Source: Jejubacter calystegiae
GTDB lineage: Bacteria; Pseudomonadota; Gammaproteobacteria; Enterobacterales; Enterobacteriaceae
NCBI RefSeq assembly: GCF_005671395.1
Contig: NZ_CP040428.1
Location: 310,001-374,000, forward strand
DNA: 64,000 bases
Reading direction: 5' to 3'
Within the stretch, counting starts at the first letter, position 1. Each line of letters begins with the position of its first letter. This document shows positions 54,378-64,000 of this stretch, one piece after another. Under the pieces are notes generated by a model, which was not told the DNA's origin, did no database searches, and saw nothing but the letters and a program-made list of their open reading frames with translations. A program made the translations under genes and the position numbers.

Positions 54378-55535
54378 ATGCATCAGCCCGGACTGAACAA
54401 TTTTCAGGTACGTAAACACAATAAGGCCCTGTTTATGTCCCTGATGTGGCGCCATAAGCGGCTCAGCAAGTCGCGGCTGGCGCAGCTCAGCGGACTCACG
54501 ATTCCCGCATCCAGCAATATTCTTGAAGAGCTGATGAACGAGGGAAAGCTGGAGCATTCGCCGCAATCACTAAGCTCGCGGGGGAAAAGCAGCGGCAGCT
54601 ATCAGTTGCCGTCCACTGGGGCATGGACGCTGTGTATGTGCGTCACTCCTACCCGTATTGAATACCAACTGGCCGATGCCCAACTGGTCGGTCGGGGCGA
54701 ATGCGGGCAGATAACCTTTAGCGTGACGACGCCAGAGGCGCTGCTCAGTCAAATCGCCAATATGTGGCGACGGGTAAGCCAGACCTGGCCAAAGCAGCGC
54801 ATCAATCTGGCGCTGGCCGTTCACGGCCAGGTGGATCCGGTTACCGGGGTTTCGCAACATATGCCCCAGGCCGCCTGGAAAGCGCCGGTCGAGCTAAAAT
54901 ACCTGCTGGAAGAGCAGCTAAAGATTGATGTGCGCGTCGATAACGACTGCGTGATGCTGGCGCTGGCGGAAAAATGGCTGAACCCCCGGCAGCAAAGCGA
55001 GTTCTGCGTTATCAATGTCGACTACGGTATCGGCTCTTCCTTCGTCATCAATGGAGAGATTTTCCGTGGGAATCTTTATGGCAGCGGCCAGATTGGCCAC
55101 ACCGTTGTCGATCCTCGCGGCCAGCGTTGCAGTTGCGGAAGATACGGGTGTCTGGAAACTGTAGCCTCGCTGAGTGCGCTAAAACATGCGGCCCGCCAGC
55201 GCCAGCCAGGCGCAGAGCCCACCAACCGGCAACTGCTGGCCGCATGGAAGGCCGGCGAGCCGTGGATTCTTGACTGGGTCAGCCACGCCGCCGCCGCCAT
55301 TGGCATGAGCCTGTATAACTTTCTGAATACCCTTAATATCAATCAGATTTGGTTATATGGTCGCAGTTGCGAATTCGGCGCGCAGTGGCGTGATGCCATT
55401 ATCCGCCAGATTGCGTTTAATCCCTTCGATCCGCAGGACACCCTGAAAAGCAAAGCCACCAATATTCATTTCGGCCAGTTAGACCGCGCCAGCCAGATAC
55501 TGGGGATTGGCTATCTGTATGTCGAAGAACGATGA
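54378..55535 (+). CDS. ROK-family transcriptional repressor
   Basis: 385 residues, GGGGAGGAG before the ATG. The N-terminal winged HTH (LSKSRLAQLSGLTIPASSNI, LEELMNEGKLEHS) is followed by the ROK domain with the kinase-like fold: INVDYGIGSSFVINGEIFRG, GSGQIGHTVVDPRGQRCSCG. The zinc motif is CSCGRYGCLE. The usual sugar-kinase Asp/Gly loop is partly changed, so it probably binds but does not phosphorylate its ligand. It is divergent from the catabolic operon and likely represses it until a sugar-like inducer binds. Confidence 0.9.
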   Translation: MHQPGLNNFQVRKHNKALFMSLMWRHKRLSKSRLAQLSGLTIPASSNILEELMNEGKLEHSPQSLSSRGKSSGSYQLPSTGAWTLCMCVTPTRIEYQLADAQLVGRGECGQITFSVTTPEALLSQIANMWRRVSQTWPKQRINLALAVHGQVDPVTGVSQHMPQAAWKAPVELKYLLEEQLKIDVRVDNDCVMLALAEKWLNPRQQSEFCVINVDYGIGSSFVINGEIFRGNLYGSGQIGHTVVDPRGQRCSCGRYGCLETVASLSALKHAARQRQPGAEPTNRQLLAAWKAGEPWILDWVSHAAAAIGMSLYNFLNTLNINQIWLYGRSCEFGAQWRDAIIRQIAFNPFDPQDTLKSKATNIHFGQLDRASQILGIGYLYVEER

Positions 55536-55537
55536 TA

Positions 55538-55564
55538 TCCCCGACAGACTCCACGCTGCGGGGA
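55538..55564. terminator. Hairpin between convergent ROK and LuxR genes
   Basis: TCCCCG (55538-55543) pairs with CGGGGA (55559-55564), with a further CAG/CTG inside. No T tract on either strand. Confidence 0.4.
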
Positions 55565-55566
55565 CA

Positions 55567-56160
55567 TTATCCGCTCCCCGCCTCCGCCAGTTCACAGGGC
55601 GCGTGATAAGGCACATCCAGCAGTCCGTTTTTAAAGATAAACAGGCAGGCTTCGTTGAAGTTGGACAGCCCAAGCCGTTCATACAGCTCGATCCGCTTAC
55701 GGTACAGGCTTTTCACCGACAGCGCTAAAGCCCTTGCCGCCTCTTCCATAGACTTACCTTCCCTGAGCAGTATCAGCATTTGGCGCTCTTGTTCACTCAG
55801 TCGGATTTCATCAAACCACTCTCTGGTCAGGCGATTCCCTTTCGTTTCCAGAAACAGACCAAACATCGCCGCCATATCGGTACGCGCCATAGCCATATCC
55901 ATACACCACTTCAGGCTCAGCAGATGCGCTTCGCGGTAGCGCATCTCTAACACAATGCCGCTAACGCGCTTACCGTGACTTGCGGTGCTGAGCATCAGAT
56001 ACTCCGAAAGGCGCAGTGGCGCCCGGCTGTCCACCAGTACCGAATATTCATTGCCGTCGCTGTCAAAAATTTCTCCCTCGGTAGAATGCAGTAACACTAT
56101 ATCAGGGAAGAAATTTTTGATTCCCTGAAAGAGATAGCGATCCTGAGTAACCAAAAACAT
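55567..56160 (-). CDS. LuxR-type regulator divergent from pgaABCD
   Basis: 197 residues from ATG 56160 (MFLVTQDRYLFQGIKNFFPD); the frame is open to a GTG at 56313, but that stretch has a perfect 22-base inverted repeat that looks regulatory. The N-terminal part resembles the pseudo-receiver of BglJ/YjjQ-type enterobacterial regulators (IVLLHSTEGEIF). The C-terminal HTH is clear: RLSEQERQMLILLREGKSME and EAARALALSVKSLYRKRIEL. It may control the divergent pga operon; in E. coli pga is instead activated by NhaR. No target is proven. Confidence 0.8.
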   Translation of the reverse strand: MFLVTQDRYLFQGIKNFFPDIVLLHSTEGEIFDSDGNEYSVLVDSRAPLRLSEYLMLSTASHGKRVSGIVLEMRYREAHLLSLKWCMDMAMARTDMAAMFGLFLETKGNRLTREWFDEIRLSEQERQMLILLREGKSMEEAARALALSVKSLYRKRIELYERLGLSNFNEACLFIFKNGLLDVPYHAPCELAEAGSG

Positions 56161-56272
56161 TGAACCCGCCACAAACCATCCCGTTAACAATAATCTAATA
56201 AAATCCTTTCTAAAAGCAGAGGCTCGACTTTCTCCTCTACTCCCCGAGTCTGGTTTTCTCTCAGTGACGATA

Positions 56273-56294
56273 TAACTAACCTTTAAGTTAGTTA
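56273..56294. repeat. Perfect 22-base inverted repeat upstream of the LuxR gene
   Basis: TAACTAAC (56273-56280), CTTTAA, GTTAGTTA (56287-56294). Its symmetry points to a protein-binding site rather than coding sequence. Confidence 0.5.
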
Positions 56295-56444
56295 CCCTCA
56301 ATAACAACTCCACTCCCCATCGGTATTAATAAGCTGTATCTAATCACTAACCCCATTAACTGAAGCATCAATTATAAATAAAACGGAAGTACAAAAAAGC
56401 ATCTTCTCAATCCATTCAGAATTTTTGTCACGAATCGTCCCAAA

Positions 56445-56471
56445 TAGTTATAAGAAAACCACGAATAACTA
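56445..56471. repeat. Inverted repeat in the LuxR-pgaA gap
   Basis: TAGTTAT (56445-56451) and ATAACTA (56465-56471) flank 13 bases. It shares the AGTTA core with the 22-base repeat at 56273, so both may bind the same regulator. Confidence 0.4.
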
Positions 56472-56889
56472 TAAAAAACTGGCCTGACCGGATAGTTCAT
56501 GGACTGATAAAAATAAATAAACAACATTTAAAATCAGCAAGTTAAACAGAAATTAAAATAATCATTTTATTCTATCAATACATCCACTACAGAGTTTTCT
56601 TAAAAGTATCCACGCGGCTATCTGGGATATTTATTCGAAAAGATATCAGGTGTACATTTCACCCTGGTTATCTCTCCCCCTTATCTGAAAATCGGTTTCA
56701 TTCATTAACTTGTCATACTTTATGAAAGACGGAGCGACATACAGAAAGAGATCGGCAGCAAAGCACTTATCCAGTCTTTAAATGGTGGGTTTACAACACC
56801 ACAACTCGCATACAGACACTGTTTGATTTTATTCACAAACGGTGAATAAAACTGCGCCCTGGTGCAGATGGGATATATGGACGTTATTT

Positions 56890-59340
56890 ATGGATCTATT
56901 ACCTGGTATCAATAAGTTATTCCTTTACAGCAGGACTAAACTATCATTCTCATTAACATTCATATTACTATTCCCGCTTATGGTTCAGGGGACTGAATCG
57001 GTATATGAGGAACGAGTATTACAGGCCCGGAATGGCAATTACGCAGCGCTTCTGGACTATCTTCAGCATTATCAGCAGCAGCACCCGCTCAGTAACGAAC
57101 AGGTAGCAGACTGGATTCAGGTCGCCTCCTGGGCCGGACATGATGATGACGTGGTTCGTCTTTGGTCATTATGGCAGAGAAAAATGGCCCTACCTGCCCG
57201 GGCGGATGCGGCGGCGGCACGCTCTTATCGCAATCTCAAACGTTGGGCGCCTTCGCTGGCGCTGTGGGATCGCGCCCGTCGCCTGGCACCAGAAAACGAC
57301 GACTATCGCATCGGATGGATAAAAACCCTGGCCGATGCCCGCAGGGATGACCAGGCACTGCGCGAAGCCCGCCGTCTGGTCGCGGCCCAACCGAGCGCGC
57401 CGCACCTGCAAACGCTCTCTTATGTTTATCAGCGTCAGGGGAAAAGCTGGGATCAGTTACTGAACGATACCCGCGCATACTCTGCCGCACCAGGGGATCA
57501 GGCGGTACTTAATCGCCTGATTAACGCCCTGACGCTAAACCGAGTGAGCGATCCCGCTCTCAGGCTCTCAGATAAGGCGGCGCTTTCTCCTGAACAGCGC
57601 CGCGCCCTGGAATTAGATGCGGTCGCAGGACTGGTGCGCCTTGCCGATACGCCATCCCGCAGCGAACAGACGCGCTTTACCCTCGCTCAGAAAGCGCTGG
57701 ACCGCTATGACGCGCTGTTCGCCCGCTGGCGTCATGAGCCCGGGGCCGACGCCGATATCGCCCGGGCGCGTATCGACCGTCTTGGTGCACTGCACGCCCA
57801 CGGCTACTACCACGACGTTATCAGCGAATATCAGTCGCTCAGCGCGCAAAAGACGGCGATTCCCCCCTGGGCGCTACGCTGGGTGGTGTCTGCATATCTG
57901 GCAGAGAAAAAAGTAGATCGCGCACTGGCTATCATTCGCCAGCATCCGGAGCTTCCCCCAGAAACGGAAGAAGAGGATCAGAACGAAATGCTCTACGCCC
58001 TGATGGACAGCGGTCAGTATTCATCCGCTCGCCACTACATCGGGCGAATGACCCACAACGTCCCGTACACCCGCTATGACTTCGGTTCGCCTACGCCCCA
58101 GCCGAACGATCCGTGGCTTGTCGGGCAGTCGCTCTGGTTTCAGTATCTGCTGATGACTCATGCGCTGCCGGAAGCTGAGAGGCTGTCCCGTCATATGGCG
58201 ACAACGGCCCCCGGGAACCAGGGGCTACGTATCGACTATGCGTCGCTGCTCCAGGCCCGGGGCCTACCGCGGGCCGCCGAACGCGAACTCAAAGCGGCTG
58301 AATCGTTGGAGCCGTCGAACATCGAGCTGGAGCGCCAGCAGGCATACGTCGCCATGGATCTCCAGGAGTGGCGACAGATGGATCTACTGACCGATGACGT
58401 TATCGCTCGTACGCCGCTCGACCTCGCCTCACGACAGCTGGCCAGGGCACGCGAGGTGCACCATATGTCAGAACTGCGGATCAACGGTACGCAGGGGATC
58501 CATTCAGACAACCCGGTCAGCGGTAGCCACGACCAGAACTGGGAGGCGGCGATCTATGGTCCGCCGATGGCCGACAACTGGCGTCTGTTTGGCGGTACCC
58601 GCTTCGCCGCAGGCCGGTTCGATGAAGGCAAGGGCTTCAGCCGCAACGTTTCCGGCGGCGTGGAGTGGCGCCCCCGTAACGCCTGGGCCGAACTGGCGCT
58701 GTCCAATAACAATTTTCACGGTGCCAACAAGCCGGGCGCGCGCGTTTCTGCCTGGTATGACGTTAGCGATAGCTGGCGACTGGGGGGCGGGCTTGAGCGT
58801 ATATCAGCCAGTACGCCGTTACGGGCGCTGCGCAATGGCGTTAGCGCTAATCGCGCCGAAACCTGGGTACGCTGGTATCAAAACGAACGCCGTGAGTACC
58901 GGTTCGGCTTCGCCGCCAGCGACTTTTCCGACCATAACCGCCGTCAGGAATATAGCCTGGAGGGCAAAGAGCGCATCTGGCAGGCCCCCACCCTGACTCT
59001 GGATCTGATTCCGGGATTATCCGCCAGCGCCAACAGCCATGATGATGCGGCTTACTACAACCCAAAGCGGGATCTTTCCGCCACGGCGGCCCTTGCCGCC
59101 GATCACGTGATGTACCGGCGCTACGACACCGTCTGGAGTCAGCAGTTTATGGCCGGCGGCGGCGCCGGATGGCAGAAAAGCGAGGATACCGGCGCCATCG
59201 CGCTACTGGGATACGGCCAGCGAATTCAGTGGAATAACGTGGTCGATGCCGGAGTGATGTTGAACTGGGATAAACGCCCCTATGACGGCAAGCGCGAAAG
59301 TAATCTCTCCGTTGCCTTTGATGCGAATTTACGGTTTTAA
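56890..59340 (+). CDS. pgaA: Poly-beta-1,6-GlcNAc export porin PgaA
   Basis: 816 residues from ATG 56890; a GTG at 56842 would add 16 and has no ribosome site. The hydrophobic signal region is KLSFSLTFILLFPLMVQG. The periplasmic half (~30-510) is TPR-rich (ALWDRARRLAPENDDYRIGW, APGNQGLRIDYASLLQARGL), which binds the deacetylated polymer and PgaB. The C-terminal ~300 residues form a 16-strand barrel, with VRWYQNERREYRFGF and a terminal aromatic (FDANLRF). First gene of pgaABCD, whose product is the biofilm polysaccharide. Confidence 0.94.
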   Translation: MDLLPGINKLFLYSRTKLSFSLTFILLFPLMVQGTESVYEERVLQARNGNYAALLDYLQHYQQQHPLSNEQVADWIQVASWAGHDDDVVRLWSLWQRKMALPARADAAAARSYRNLKRWAPSLALWDRARRLAPENDDYRIGWIKTLADARRDDQALREARRLVAAQPSAPHLQTLSYVYQRQGKSWDQLLNDTRAYSAAPGDQAVLNRLINALTLNRVSDPALRLSDKAALSPEQRRALELDAVAGLVRLADTPSRSEQTRFTLAQKALDRYDALFARWRHEPGADADIARARIDRLGALHAHGYYHDVISEYQSLSAQKTAIPPWALRWVVSAYLAEKKVDRALAIIRQHPELPPETEEEDQNEMLYALMDSGQYSSARHYIGRMTHNVPYTRYDFGSPTPQPNDPWLVGQSLWFQYLLMTHALPEAERLSRHMATTAPGNQGLRIDYASLLQARGLPRAAERELKAAESLEPSNIELERQQAYVAMDLQEWRQMDLLTDDVIARTPLDLASRQLARAREVHHMSELRINGTQGIHSDNPVSGSHDQNWEAAIYGPPMADNWRLFGGTRFAAGRFDEGKGFSRNVSGGVEWRPRNAWAELALSNNNFHGANKPGARVSAWYDVSDSWRLGGGLERISASTPLRALRNGVSANRAETWVRWYQNERREYRFGFAASDFSDHNRRQEYSLEGKERIWQAPTLTLDLIPGLSASANSHDDAAYYNPKRDLSATAALAADHVMYRRYDTVWSQQFMAGGGAGWQKSEDTGAIALLGYGQRIQWNNVVDAGVMLNWDKRPYDGKRESNLSVAFDANLRF

Positions 59341-59348
59341 GGATAAAC

Positions 59349-61364
59349 ATGCTGAATAAGAGTCTGCGCATCGGCCTGATGGTTATTGGCTGGTTGGCTA
59401 TCGTTTTTTGCGCCCGGGCCGGGGAAGTCACCTTCGTGGCGCCGCAGGAAAGGCCCCAACTGCAAGCCAGTAAACCCTGGCCGAAAAATCACTTTCTGGT
59501 GCTGGCTTACCATGATGTGGAAGACGATGCGGCCGACCAGCGTTACCTGTCTGTACGCACCAGCGCGCTGAACGATCAAATTAGCTGGCTGCTGAGCAAC
59601 GGCTACCGGGCAGTCAGCGTCCAGGAGATTCTGGATGCTCATAGCGGAATGAAAACGCTGCCGCCAAAGGCTTTTTTACTGAGTTTCGACGACGGCTATA
59701 GCAGCTTTTATACCCGGGTCTGGCCGTTGCTTAAGGCGTATAACGTACCCGCGCTCTGGGCGCCGGTAGGAAGCTGGGTGGATACCCCCGCCGACCGCCA
59801 GGTTAACTTCGGCGGGCTCATGACGCCCCGGGCCAAATTCGCCAACTGGAAGCTGGTGCGTGAGTTAAGCCAGTCGCCGCTGGTGGAGATTGGCGCCCAT
59901 ACCTGGGCGTCGCACTACGGTATTGTGGCGAATCCCCAGGGCAGCCATGAACCCGCAGTCGCCAACCGTTTTTACGATAAAGTTTCTGGCCAGTACGAAA
60001 ACGATCTGCAATTTATTCGCCGTATTGATAATGACGTACGCCGGGTCACCGACAAGATTCATCAGGTCACTGGACGCTCTCCACGGGCCTGGGTATGGCC
60101 CTATGGCGCGGCAAACGGCACAACGCTTGACGTCGCCAAAAAGCGTGGCTACCAGCTGGCTTTTACCCTGAATAACGGTCTGGCTAACGTGCGGGATCTG
60201 GATAATATTCCGCGTCTGCTGATAGCCGGGAATCCGTCGATTAAAGCCTTCGCCAGTATGGTGGCCCGGATTCAGGAAACCGATCCGGTGCGAGTCATGC
60301 ATGTGGATCTGGACTATGTCTATGACCGGGACCCCGTCCAGCAGACAAAAAATATCGATGCCCTGGTGCAGCGCGTCTACGACATGAAAATCAGCCATGT
60401 CTTTTTGCAGGCGTTTTCCGATCCGCTGGGCGACGGCAATATTCAATCGCTTTACTTTCCCAATCGCTGGCTGCCGGTACGCGCCGATCTGTTTAATTTT
60501 GTTTCCTGGCAGTTACAGACCCGGGCCGGGGTAAGGGTATACGCCTGGCTGCCGGTGCTCTCTTTCGACTTAAATCCGTCACTGCCGCGGGTTCAGGAGT
60601 GGGACCCGCAGTCTGGTTATGCCCGGCGCGCCACCCAGCCGTATCAGCGTCTTTCTCCCTGGAATGCGCAGGCTCGCAGGCAGATCCTGGATATCTATGA
60701 GGATCTGGCCCGCCACGCCACCTTTGACGGCATTCTGTTTCATGACGATGCGGTGCTTTCAGACTTCGAGGACGCCGGGCCGGACGCCATGGCCGCCTGG
60801 CGCGCCGCCGGTTTTCAGGGCGATATCGCCACAATTCGCCATAACCCGGCGGAGCTTCAGCGCTGGACCCGTTTTAAGAGCCAGGCTCTGGTGGAATTGA
60901 CCCGCACTCTGAGACAGGGCGTGCGAGAAATTCGCGGTCCCCAGGTGAAAACCGCGCGCAATATCTTCGCTCTGCCAATCCTGGAGCCTAAAAGCGAAAC
61001 CTGGTTCGCCCAGAATCTGGATGATTTTCTGGCGACCTATGACTGGACGGTGCCCATGGCGATGCCGTTGATGGAAAAGGTGCCGCAAAGCGAGAGCGAC
61101 GCCTGGCTGACGCGGCTGATCCAGGCCGTGGCGGCCCGCCCCGGCGCGCTGAATAAAACCCTGTTTGAGCTACAGGCCAGGGACTGGAGCCGGAAGCCGC
61201 AAAACGCGATTGCCGACCAGCAACTGGCCCGGTGGATGCGCCTGCTGCAGCTTAACGGCGTTAAACATTACGGCTACTACCCGGACGACTTCATTAATAA
61301 CCAACCTGATATTTCACGCATCAGGCCTGAATTCTCTTCCTACTGGTATCCTGACCATGACTGA
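59349..61364 (+). CDS. pgaB: Poly-beta-1,6-GlcNAc N-deacetylase PgaB
   Basis: 671 residues, eight bases after pgaA. The N-terminal deacetylase domain (~45-290) has [36 protein letters not shown] (metal Asp pair) and AHTWASHYG (metal His). The C-terminal glycoside-hydrolase-like domain (~310-670) has [25 protein letters not shown] and [13 protein letters not shown]. coli PgaB is an outer-membrane lipoprotein; here Cys21 is preceded by Ile-Val-Phe, a poor lipobox, while Ala-Arg-Ala at 22-24 would suit signal peptidase I. Its end overlaps pgaC by eight bases. Confidence 0.94.
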   Translation: MLNKSLRIGLMVIGWLAIVFCARAGEVTFVAPQERPQLQASKPWPKNHFLVLAYHDVEDDAADQRYLSVRTSALNDQISWLLSNGYRAVSVQEILDAHSGMKTLPPKAFLLSFDDGYSSFYTRVWPLLKAYNVPALWAPVGSWVDTPADRQVNFGGLMTPRAKFANWKLVRELSQSPLVEIGAHTWASHYGIVANPQGSHEPAVANRFYDKVSGQYENDLQFIRRIDNDVRRVTDKIHQVTGRSPRAWVWPYGAANGTTLDVAKKRGYQLAFTLNNGLANVRDLDNIPRLLIAGNPSIKAFASMVARIQETDPVRVMHVDLDYVYDRDPVQQTKNIDALVQRVYDMKISHVFLQAFSDPLGDGNIQSLYFPNRWLPVRADLFNFVSWQLQTRAGVRVYAWLPVLSFDLNPSLPRVQEWDPQSGYARRATQPYQRLSPWNAQARRQILDIYEDLARHATFDGILFHDDAVLSDFEDAGPDAMAAWRAAGFQGDIATIRHNPAELQRWTRFKSQALVELTRTLRQGVREIRGPQVKTARNIFALPILEPKSETWFAQNLDDFLATYDWTVPMAMPLMEKVPQSESDAWLTRLIQAVAARPGALNKTLFELQARDWSRKPQNAIADQQLARWMRLLQLNGVKHYGYYPDDFINNQPDISRIRPEFSSYWYPDHD

Positions 61365-62685
61365 TCGCATTATTGCATTCTCCATTCTGTGCCTGGTATT
61401 CGGGTTGCCATTAGGCGTGGCCGCGATATTCACCGGGGAACTGATTCTGGATTTCGTTTTCTTCTGGCCGCTGTTTATGTCGGTGCTGTGGATAACCGGC
61501 GGGCTCTATTTCTGGTTTCAACTGGAGCGCCACTGGCCCTGGGGCAAAAACCGGCCACCGCCGAAACTGGAAGGCAATCCGCTGATTTCCATTCTGATCC
61601 CCTGCTTTAACGAAGAGAAAAACGCCCGGGAAACCATTGAGGCTGCGCTGGGCCAGCGCTATGAAAATATTGAGGTTATCGCCATCAACGATGGCTCTTC
61701 CGATAACACCGCTCAGGTTCTGCGCCAACTGGCGCAGGAGTGCCCAAAACTTCGGGTGATTCAACTGGCGGAAAACCAGGGCAAAGCGGTGGCGCTTAAA
61801 GCGGGAGCGGCGGCGGCGCGGGGCGATCTGCTGGTCTGTATCGACGGCGACGCCCTGCTGGAGCGCGATACAGCCGCTTACCTGGCGGCCCCGCTTATCG
61901 AGTATCCCCACGTCGGCGCCGTAACCGGCAACCCGCGCATTCGCACCCGTTCCACCCTGATCGGCCGTATCCAGGTCGGGGAGTTTTCCTCGATTATCGG
62001 GTTGATTAAGCGTACCCAGCGGATCTACGGCAGGGTATTTACCGTTTCCGGCGTGATTGCCGCCTTCCGCCGCCAGGCGCTGGCGGATGTCGGCTACTGG
62101 AGCCCGGATATGGTAACCGAGGATATCGACATCAGTTGGAAGCTCCAGCTACGGCACTGGACCATCTTCTTTGAGCCCCGGGCGCTGTGCTGGATCCTGA
62201 TGCCGGAGACGCTAAAAGGACTGTGGAAACAGCGCCTGCGCTGGGCCCAGGGCGGCGCGGAGGTGTTTCTGGTCAACCTGCGTCGTCTGTTCCGCTGGGA
62301 GCATCACCGCATGTGGCCGCTGTTCGTGGAGTATGCCCTTTCCACCACCTGGGCGTTTGCCTGTGCGGTCACTATCCTGCTGTTTATCGCCAGCCATCTG
62401 ATCTCGATGCCGCCCAACCTGACCGTAGACAGCCTGTTTCCGCCGGAATTTACCGGGCTGCTGCTGGGCGTGATGTGCCTGTTGCAGTTTCTGGTCAGCC
62501 TGTTTATTGAACGACGCTATGAAAAGAGGGTGGCCGGATCGCTGTTCTGGGTGATCTGGTTCCCGATGGTGTACTGGATGATCAGCCTGTTTACCACGCT
62601 GGTCTCCTTCCCCAAAGTGATGCTTAAACGTAAACGCTCCCGGGCCCGCTGGATAAGCCCGGATCGCGGAAAAGGAAGAATATAA
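61357..62685 (+). CDS. pgaC: Poly-beta-1,6-GlcNAc synthase PgaC
   Basis: 442 residues from ATG 61357 (E. coli PgaC has 441). An inner-membrane family 2 glycosyltransferase: two N-terminal spans, then [66 protein letters not shown] and the QRLRWAQGG motif (QxxRW). Three C-terminal spans follow. It polymerises UDP-GlcNAc and exports the chain with PgaD. The TAA shares its last base with the pgaD ATG. Confidence 0.96.
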   Translation: MTDRIIAFSILCLVFGLPLGVAAIFTGELILDFVFFWPLFMSVLWITGGLYFWFQLERHWPWGKNRPPPKLEGNPLISILIPCFNEEKNARETIEAALGQRYENIEVIAINDGSSDNTAQVLRQLAQECPKLRVIQLAENQGKAVALKAGAAAARGDLLVCIDGDALLERDTAAYLAAPLIEYPHVGAVTGNPRIRTRSTLIGRIQVGEFSSIIGLIKRTQRIYGRVFTVSGVIAAFRRQALADVGYWSPDMVTEDIDISWKLQLRHWTIFFEPRALCWILMPETLKGLWKQRLRWAQGGAEVFLVNLRRLFRWEHHRMWPLFVEYALSTTWAFACAVTILLFIASHLISMPPNLTVDSLFPPEFTGLLLGVMCLLQFLVSLFIERRYEKRVAGSLFWVIWFPMVYWMISLFTTLVSFPKVMLKRKRSRARWISPDRGKGRI

Positions 62686-63119
62686 TGAACGAGAATGCCT
62701 TAATACTGACCGAGCACCGCATGCTGCCGCGCGTTTTCGACGGTGTATTAACCACCATCGCCTGGGCCGGATTTCTGTTTTTCCTGTATCACAATTTACT
62801 GACCCAGATTACCGCACAGCATAACCAGCGCTGGGAGGTGATTATCGCCTCGTTTAATACGGTGCTGGTTTATCTGCTGATTGCCGTTATCAACGGCTGG
62901 CTGCTGATTCTGTGGTATCAGTACAATCTGCGGCGTTATGACGCCAGACGGCACGGCGCTCTGGCTTCATTACGCCATGACGAACTGGCGGAAAGTTTTA
63001 ACGTAGCGCCCCAGATTATCTCTGAGATGAGTCAGTACAACCTGCTGACGGTCTATCACGACCAGATTGGTCGAATTATTGATTTAAAGGCCAGCCGTTC
63101 AGAGGATGAAGACGCATAA
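62685..63119 (+). CDS. pgaD: PGA synthesis auxiliary membrane protein PgaD
   Basis: 144 residues, two membrane spans (TTIAWAGFLFFLYHNLL and NTVLVYLLIAVINGWLLILW). It is needed with PgaC for polymer synthesis; in E. coli both bind cyclic di-GMP at their interface. Overlap with pgaC is one base. It is slightly longer than E. coli PgaD (137). It ends one base before the convergent LysR gene, leaving no room for a terminator. Confidence 0.92.
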   Translation: MNENALILTEHRMLPRVFDGVLTTIAWAGFLFFLYHNLLTQITAQHNQRWEVIIASFNTVLVYLLIAVINGWLLILWYQYNLRRYDARRHGALASLRHDELAESFNVAPQIISEMSQYNLLTVYHDQIGRIIDLKASRSEDEDA

Positions 63120-63120
63120 C

Positions 63121-64000
63121 TCACGCCCCCTGACGGCACACGTCCCTCAGATAGTCGATAAGCGCCCGCACCGCGGGCGCGGTGTGGCGCTGGCGCGGAT
63201 AGTAAAGGTGCCAGCCAAGAAACGGCAGGCAGTACGGCCGTAGCAACGGGATAAGTTCGCCGCTTTCCAGCCAGGGGGCGAGCTTATCTTCACTCCAGAA
63301 AGTAATGCCCACTCCCTGAACTGCCGCTACTGCGGCCACCTCGCGCCGGGTGGTGATAAGCGGCCCTTCCACCGCCAGCGAGATCCAGTGCCCGTTCTGG
63401 AAAAACTCCCAGCGATACAGACTGTTCTGCCCCGGGTGGCGCCAGTTAATGCATTTATGATGTTGCAGATCCCCCGGTGTTTCAGGGGTTCCGAAGCGTG
63501 CCAGATAGGTCGGAGAGGCCGCCGCCACCATCCGCAGTTCCGGCCCGAGCGGGCAGGCTACCATATCTTTCTGGACAAATTCGCCCAAGGTAATGCCCAG
63601 GTCAAAACCTTCCGCAATCAGATCGACGAAAGAGGATTCCGCTACGATATCCAGCACGATATCGGGATAGCGTGCGTGAAAGCCCCCCAGTACCGGCGCC
63701 AGCACATCGTCCGCGGCAATGCTGGAAACATGCAGCCGCACCCGGCCGGACAGTTTTCCCGCCTGGCTACGCGCTTCATGGAAGGCGGCATCCAGTTCAT
63801 CCAGCGCCGGTCGCAGTCGAGCGTGCAGGCGCTGCCCGGCTTCGCTCAGCGACACGCTGCGTGTGGTGCGATGAAACAACCGGGTGCCCATCTTATCTTC
63901 CAGCCGTCGAATCACCTGACTGAGCGCCGAAGGGGTAATGCCCAGGGCTCTGGCGGCGGCCACAAAGCTGCCCTGCTCCGCAATAGACTGAAACGCCCGC
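63121..64000 (-). CDS. LysR-family regulator (5' end beyond the window)
   Basis: The frame is open to the window edge, so the start lies outside. The visible part includes the HTH (FQSIAEQGSFVAAARALGIT, PSALSQVIRRLEDKMGTRLF) and HRTTRSVSLSEAGQRLHARL, followed by the substrate domain (AAASPTYLARFGTPETPGDL, ITFWSEDKLAPWLESGELIP). The end closely resembles LysR regulators of quinone or aldehyde oxidoreductases (FLGWHLYYPRQRHTAPAVRA, LIDYLRDVC). Its target is probably outside the window. Confidence 0.88.
   Translation of the reverse strand, partial: RAFQSIAEQGSFVAAARALGITPSALSQVIRRLEDKMGTRLFHRTTRSVSLSEAGQRLHARLRPALDELDAAFHEARSQAGKLSGRVRLHVSSIAADDVLAPVLGGFHARYPDIVLDIVAESSFVDLIAEGFDLGITLGEFVQKDMVACPLGPELRMVAAASPTYLARFGTPETPGDLQHHKCINWRHPGQNSLYRWEFFQNGHWISLAVEGPLITTRREVAAVAAVQGVGITFWSEDKLAPWLESGELIPLLRPYCLPFLGWHLYYPRQRHTAPAVRALIDYLRDVCRQGA

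Larger units (their letters stand above)
56161..56889. promoter_or_regulatory. Long AT-rich region upstream of pgaA and the LuxR gene
   Basis: About 730 bases. It holds two perfect inverted repeats (56273-56294 and 56445-56471) and a long likely pgaA leader. E. coli pgaA mRNA has a long leader with CsrA sites; here GGA triplets occur (for example GACGGAGCG near 56730), but the six-site pattern is not evident. No gene is seen in the centre. Confidence 0.5.

Overview
The window looks like chromosome of an Enterobacterales bacterium. It carries acetoin (bud), poly-N-acetylglucosamine (pga), chaperone-usher fimbria, colicin-V-type export and SPI-3-like misL/fidL/marT genes, and coding regions are GC-rich while several intergenic stretches are AT-rich. 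I cannot fix the genus from the sequence alone. No rRNA, tRNA, CRISPR array, insertion sequence or prophage gene was recognised.

Region 1 (1-5.4 kb): a two-gene operon (TIM-barrel PEP-hydrolase-like protein and UPF0261 protein, the two halves of the plant Tm-1 protein) with a divergent TetR-type regulator. Two alpha/beta hydrolases follow, the second divergent from its own TetR regulator across a pair of matching palindromes.

Region 2 (5.4-24.5 kb): a glycine betaine catabolic island of Pseudomonas type. It has the divergent gbcA and gbcB genes (betaine to dimethylglycine). A six-gene minus-strand operon runs from M19 dipeptidase through a small DUF5943-like protein, dgcA and dgcB to two ETF-like subunits (dimethylglycine to sarcosine). 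It also has the AraC/GATase1 regulator gbdR, a serine dehydratase and a BCCT transporter followed by a cNMP/CBS/DUF294 protein and a DnaQ-like exonuclease. A vapBC toxin-antitoxin pair sits inside the island. Sarcosine oxidase and glyA are not in the window. Together the genes would import betaine, strip two methyl groups and deaminate the serine made further down the route.

Region 3 (24.5-31.9 kb): an AT-rich gap with a small double-glycine-leader peptide gene that looks like a class II microcin precursor, a secreted-type FAD oxidase without signal peptide, and the acetoin operon budABC with divergent budR.

Region 4 (31.9-47.3 kb): surface and secretion functions. An autotransporter with FidL-like and MarT/CadC-like genes matches the Salmonella SPI-3 misL-fidL-marT order. 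Then comes a four-gene chaperone-usher fimbrial operon, followed on the same strand by a second microcin-like precursor, an HlyD/CvaA-type adaptor, a C39-peptidase ABC exporter (CvaB-like, with C32/H105/D121) and a NarL-type regulator with a degenerate receiver. No immunity gene is visible. This two-precursor, one-exporter arrangement is the best candidate for an undescribed system.

Region 5 (47.3-55.5 kb): a catabolic operon of unknown substrate (UlaG-like hydrolase, MFS transporter, GMC oxidoreductase, M24 protein, SDR, old-yellow-enzyme), divergent from a ROK repressor with a perfect 19-bp inverted repeat between them.

Region 6 (55.5-64 kb): a LuxR-type regulator divergent from pgaABCD, and a LysR gene cut by the window end.
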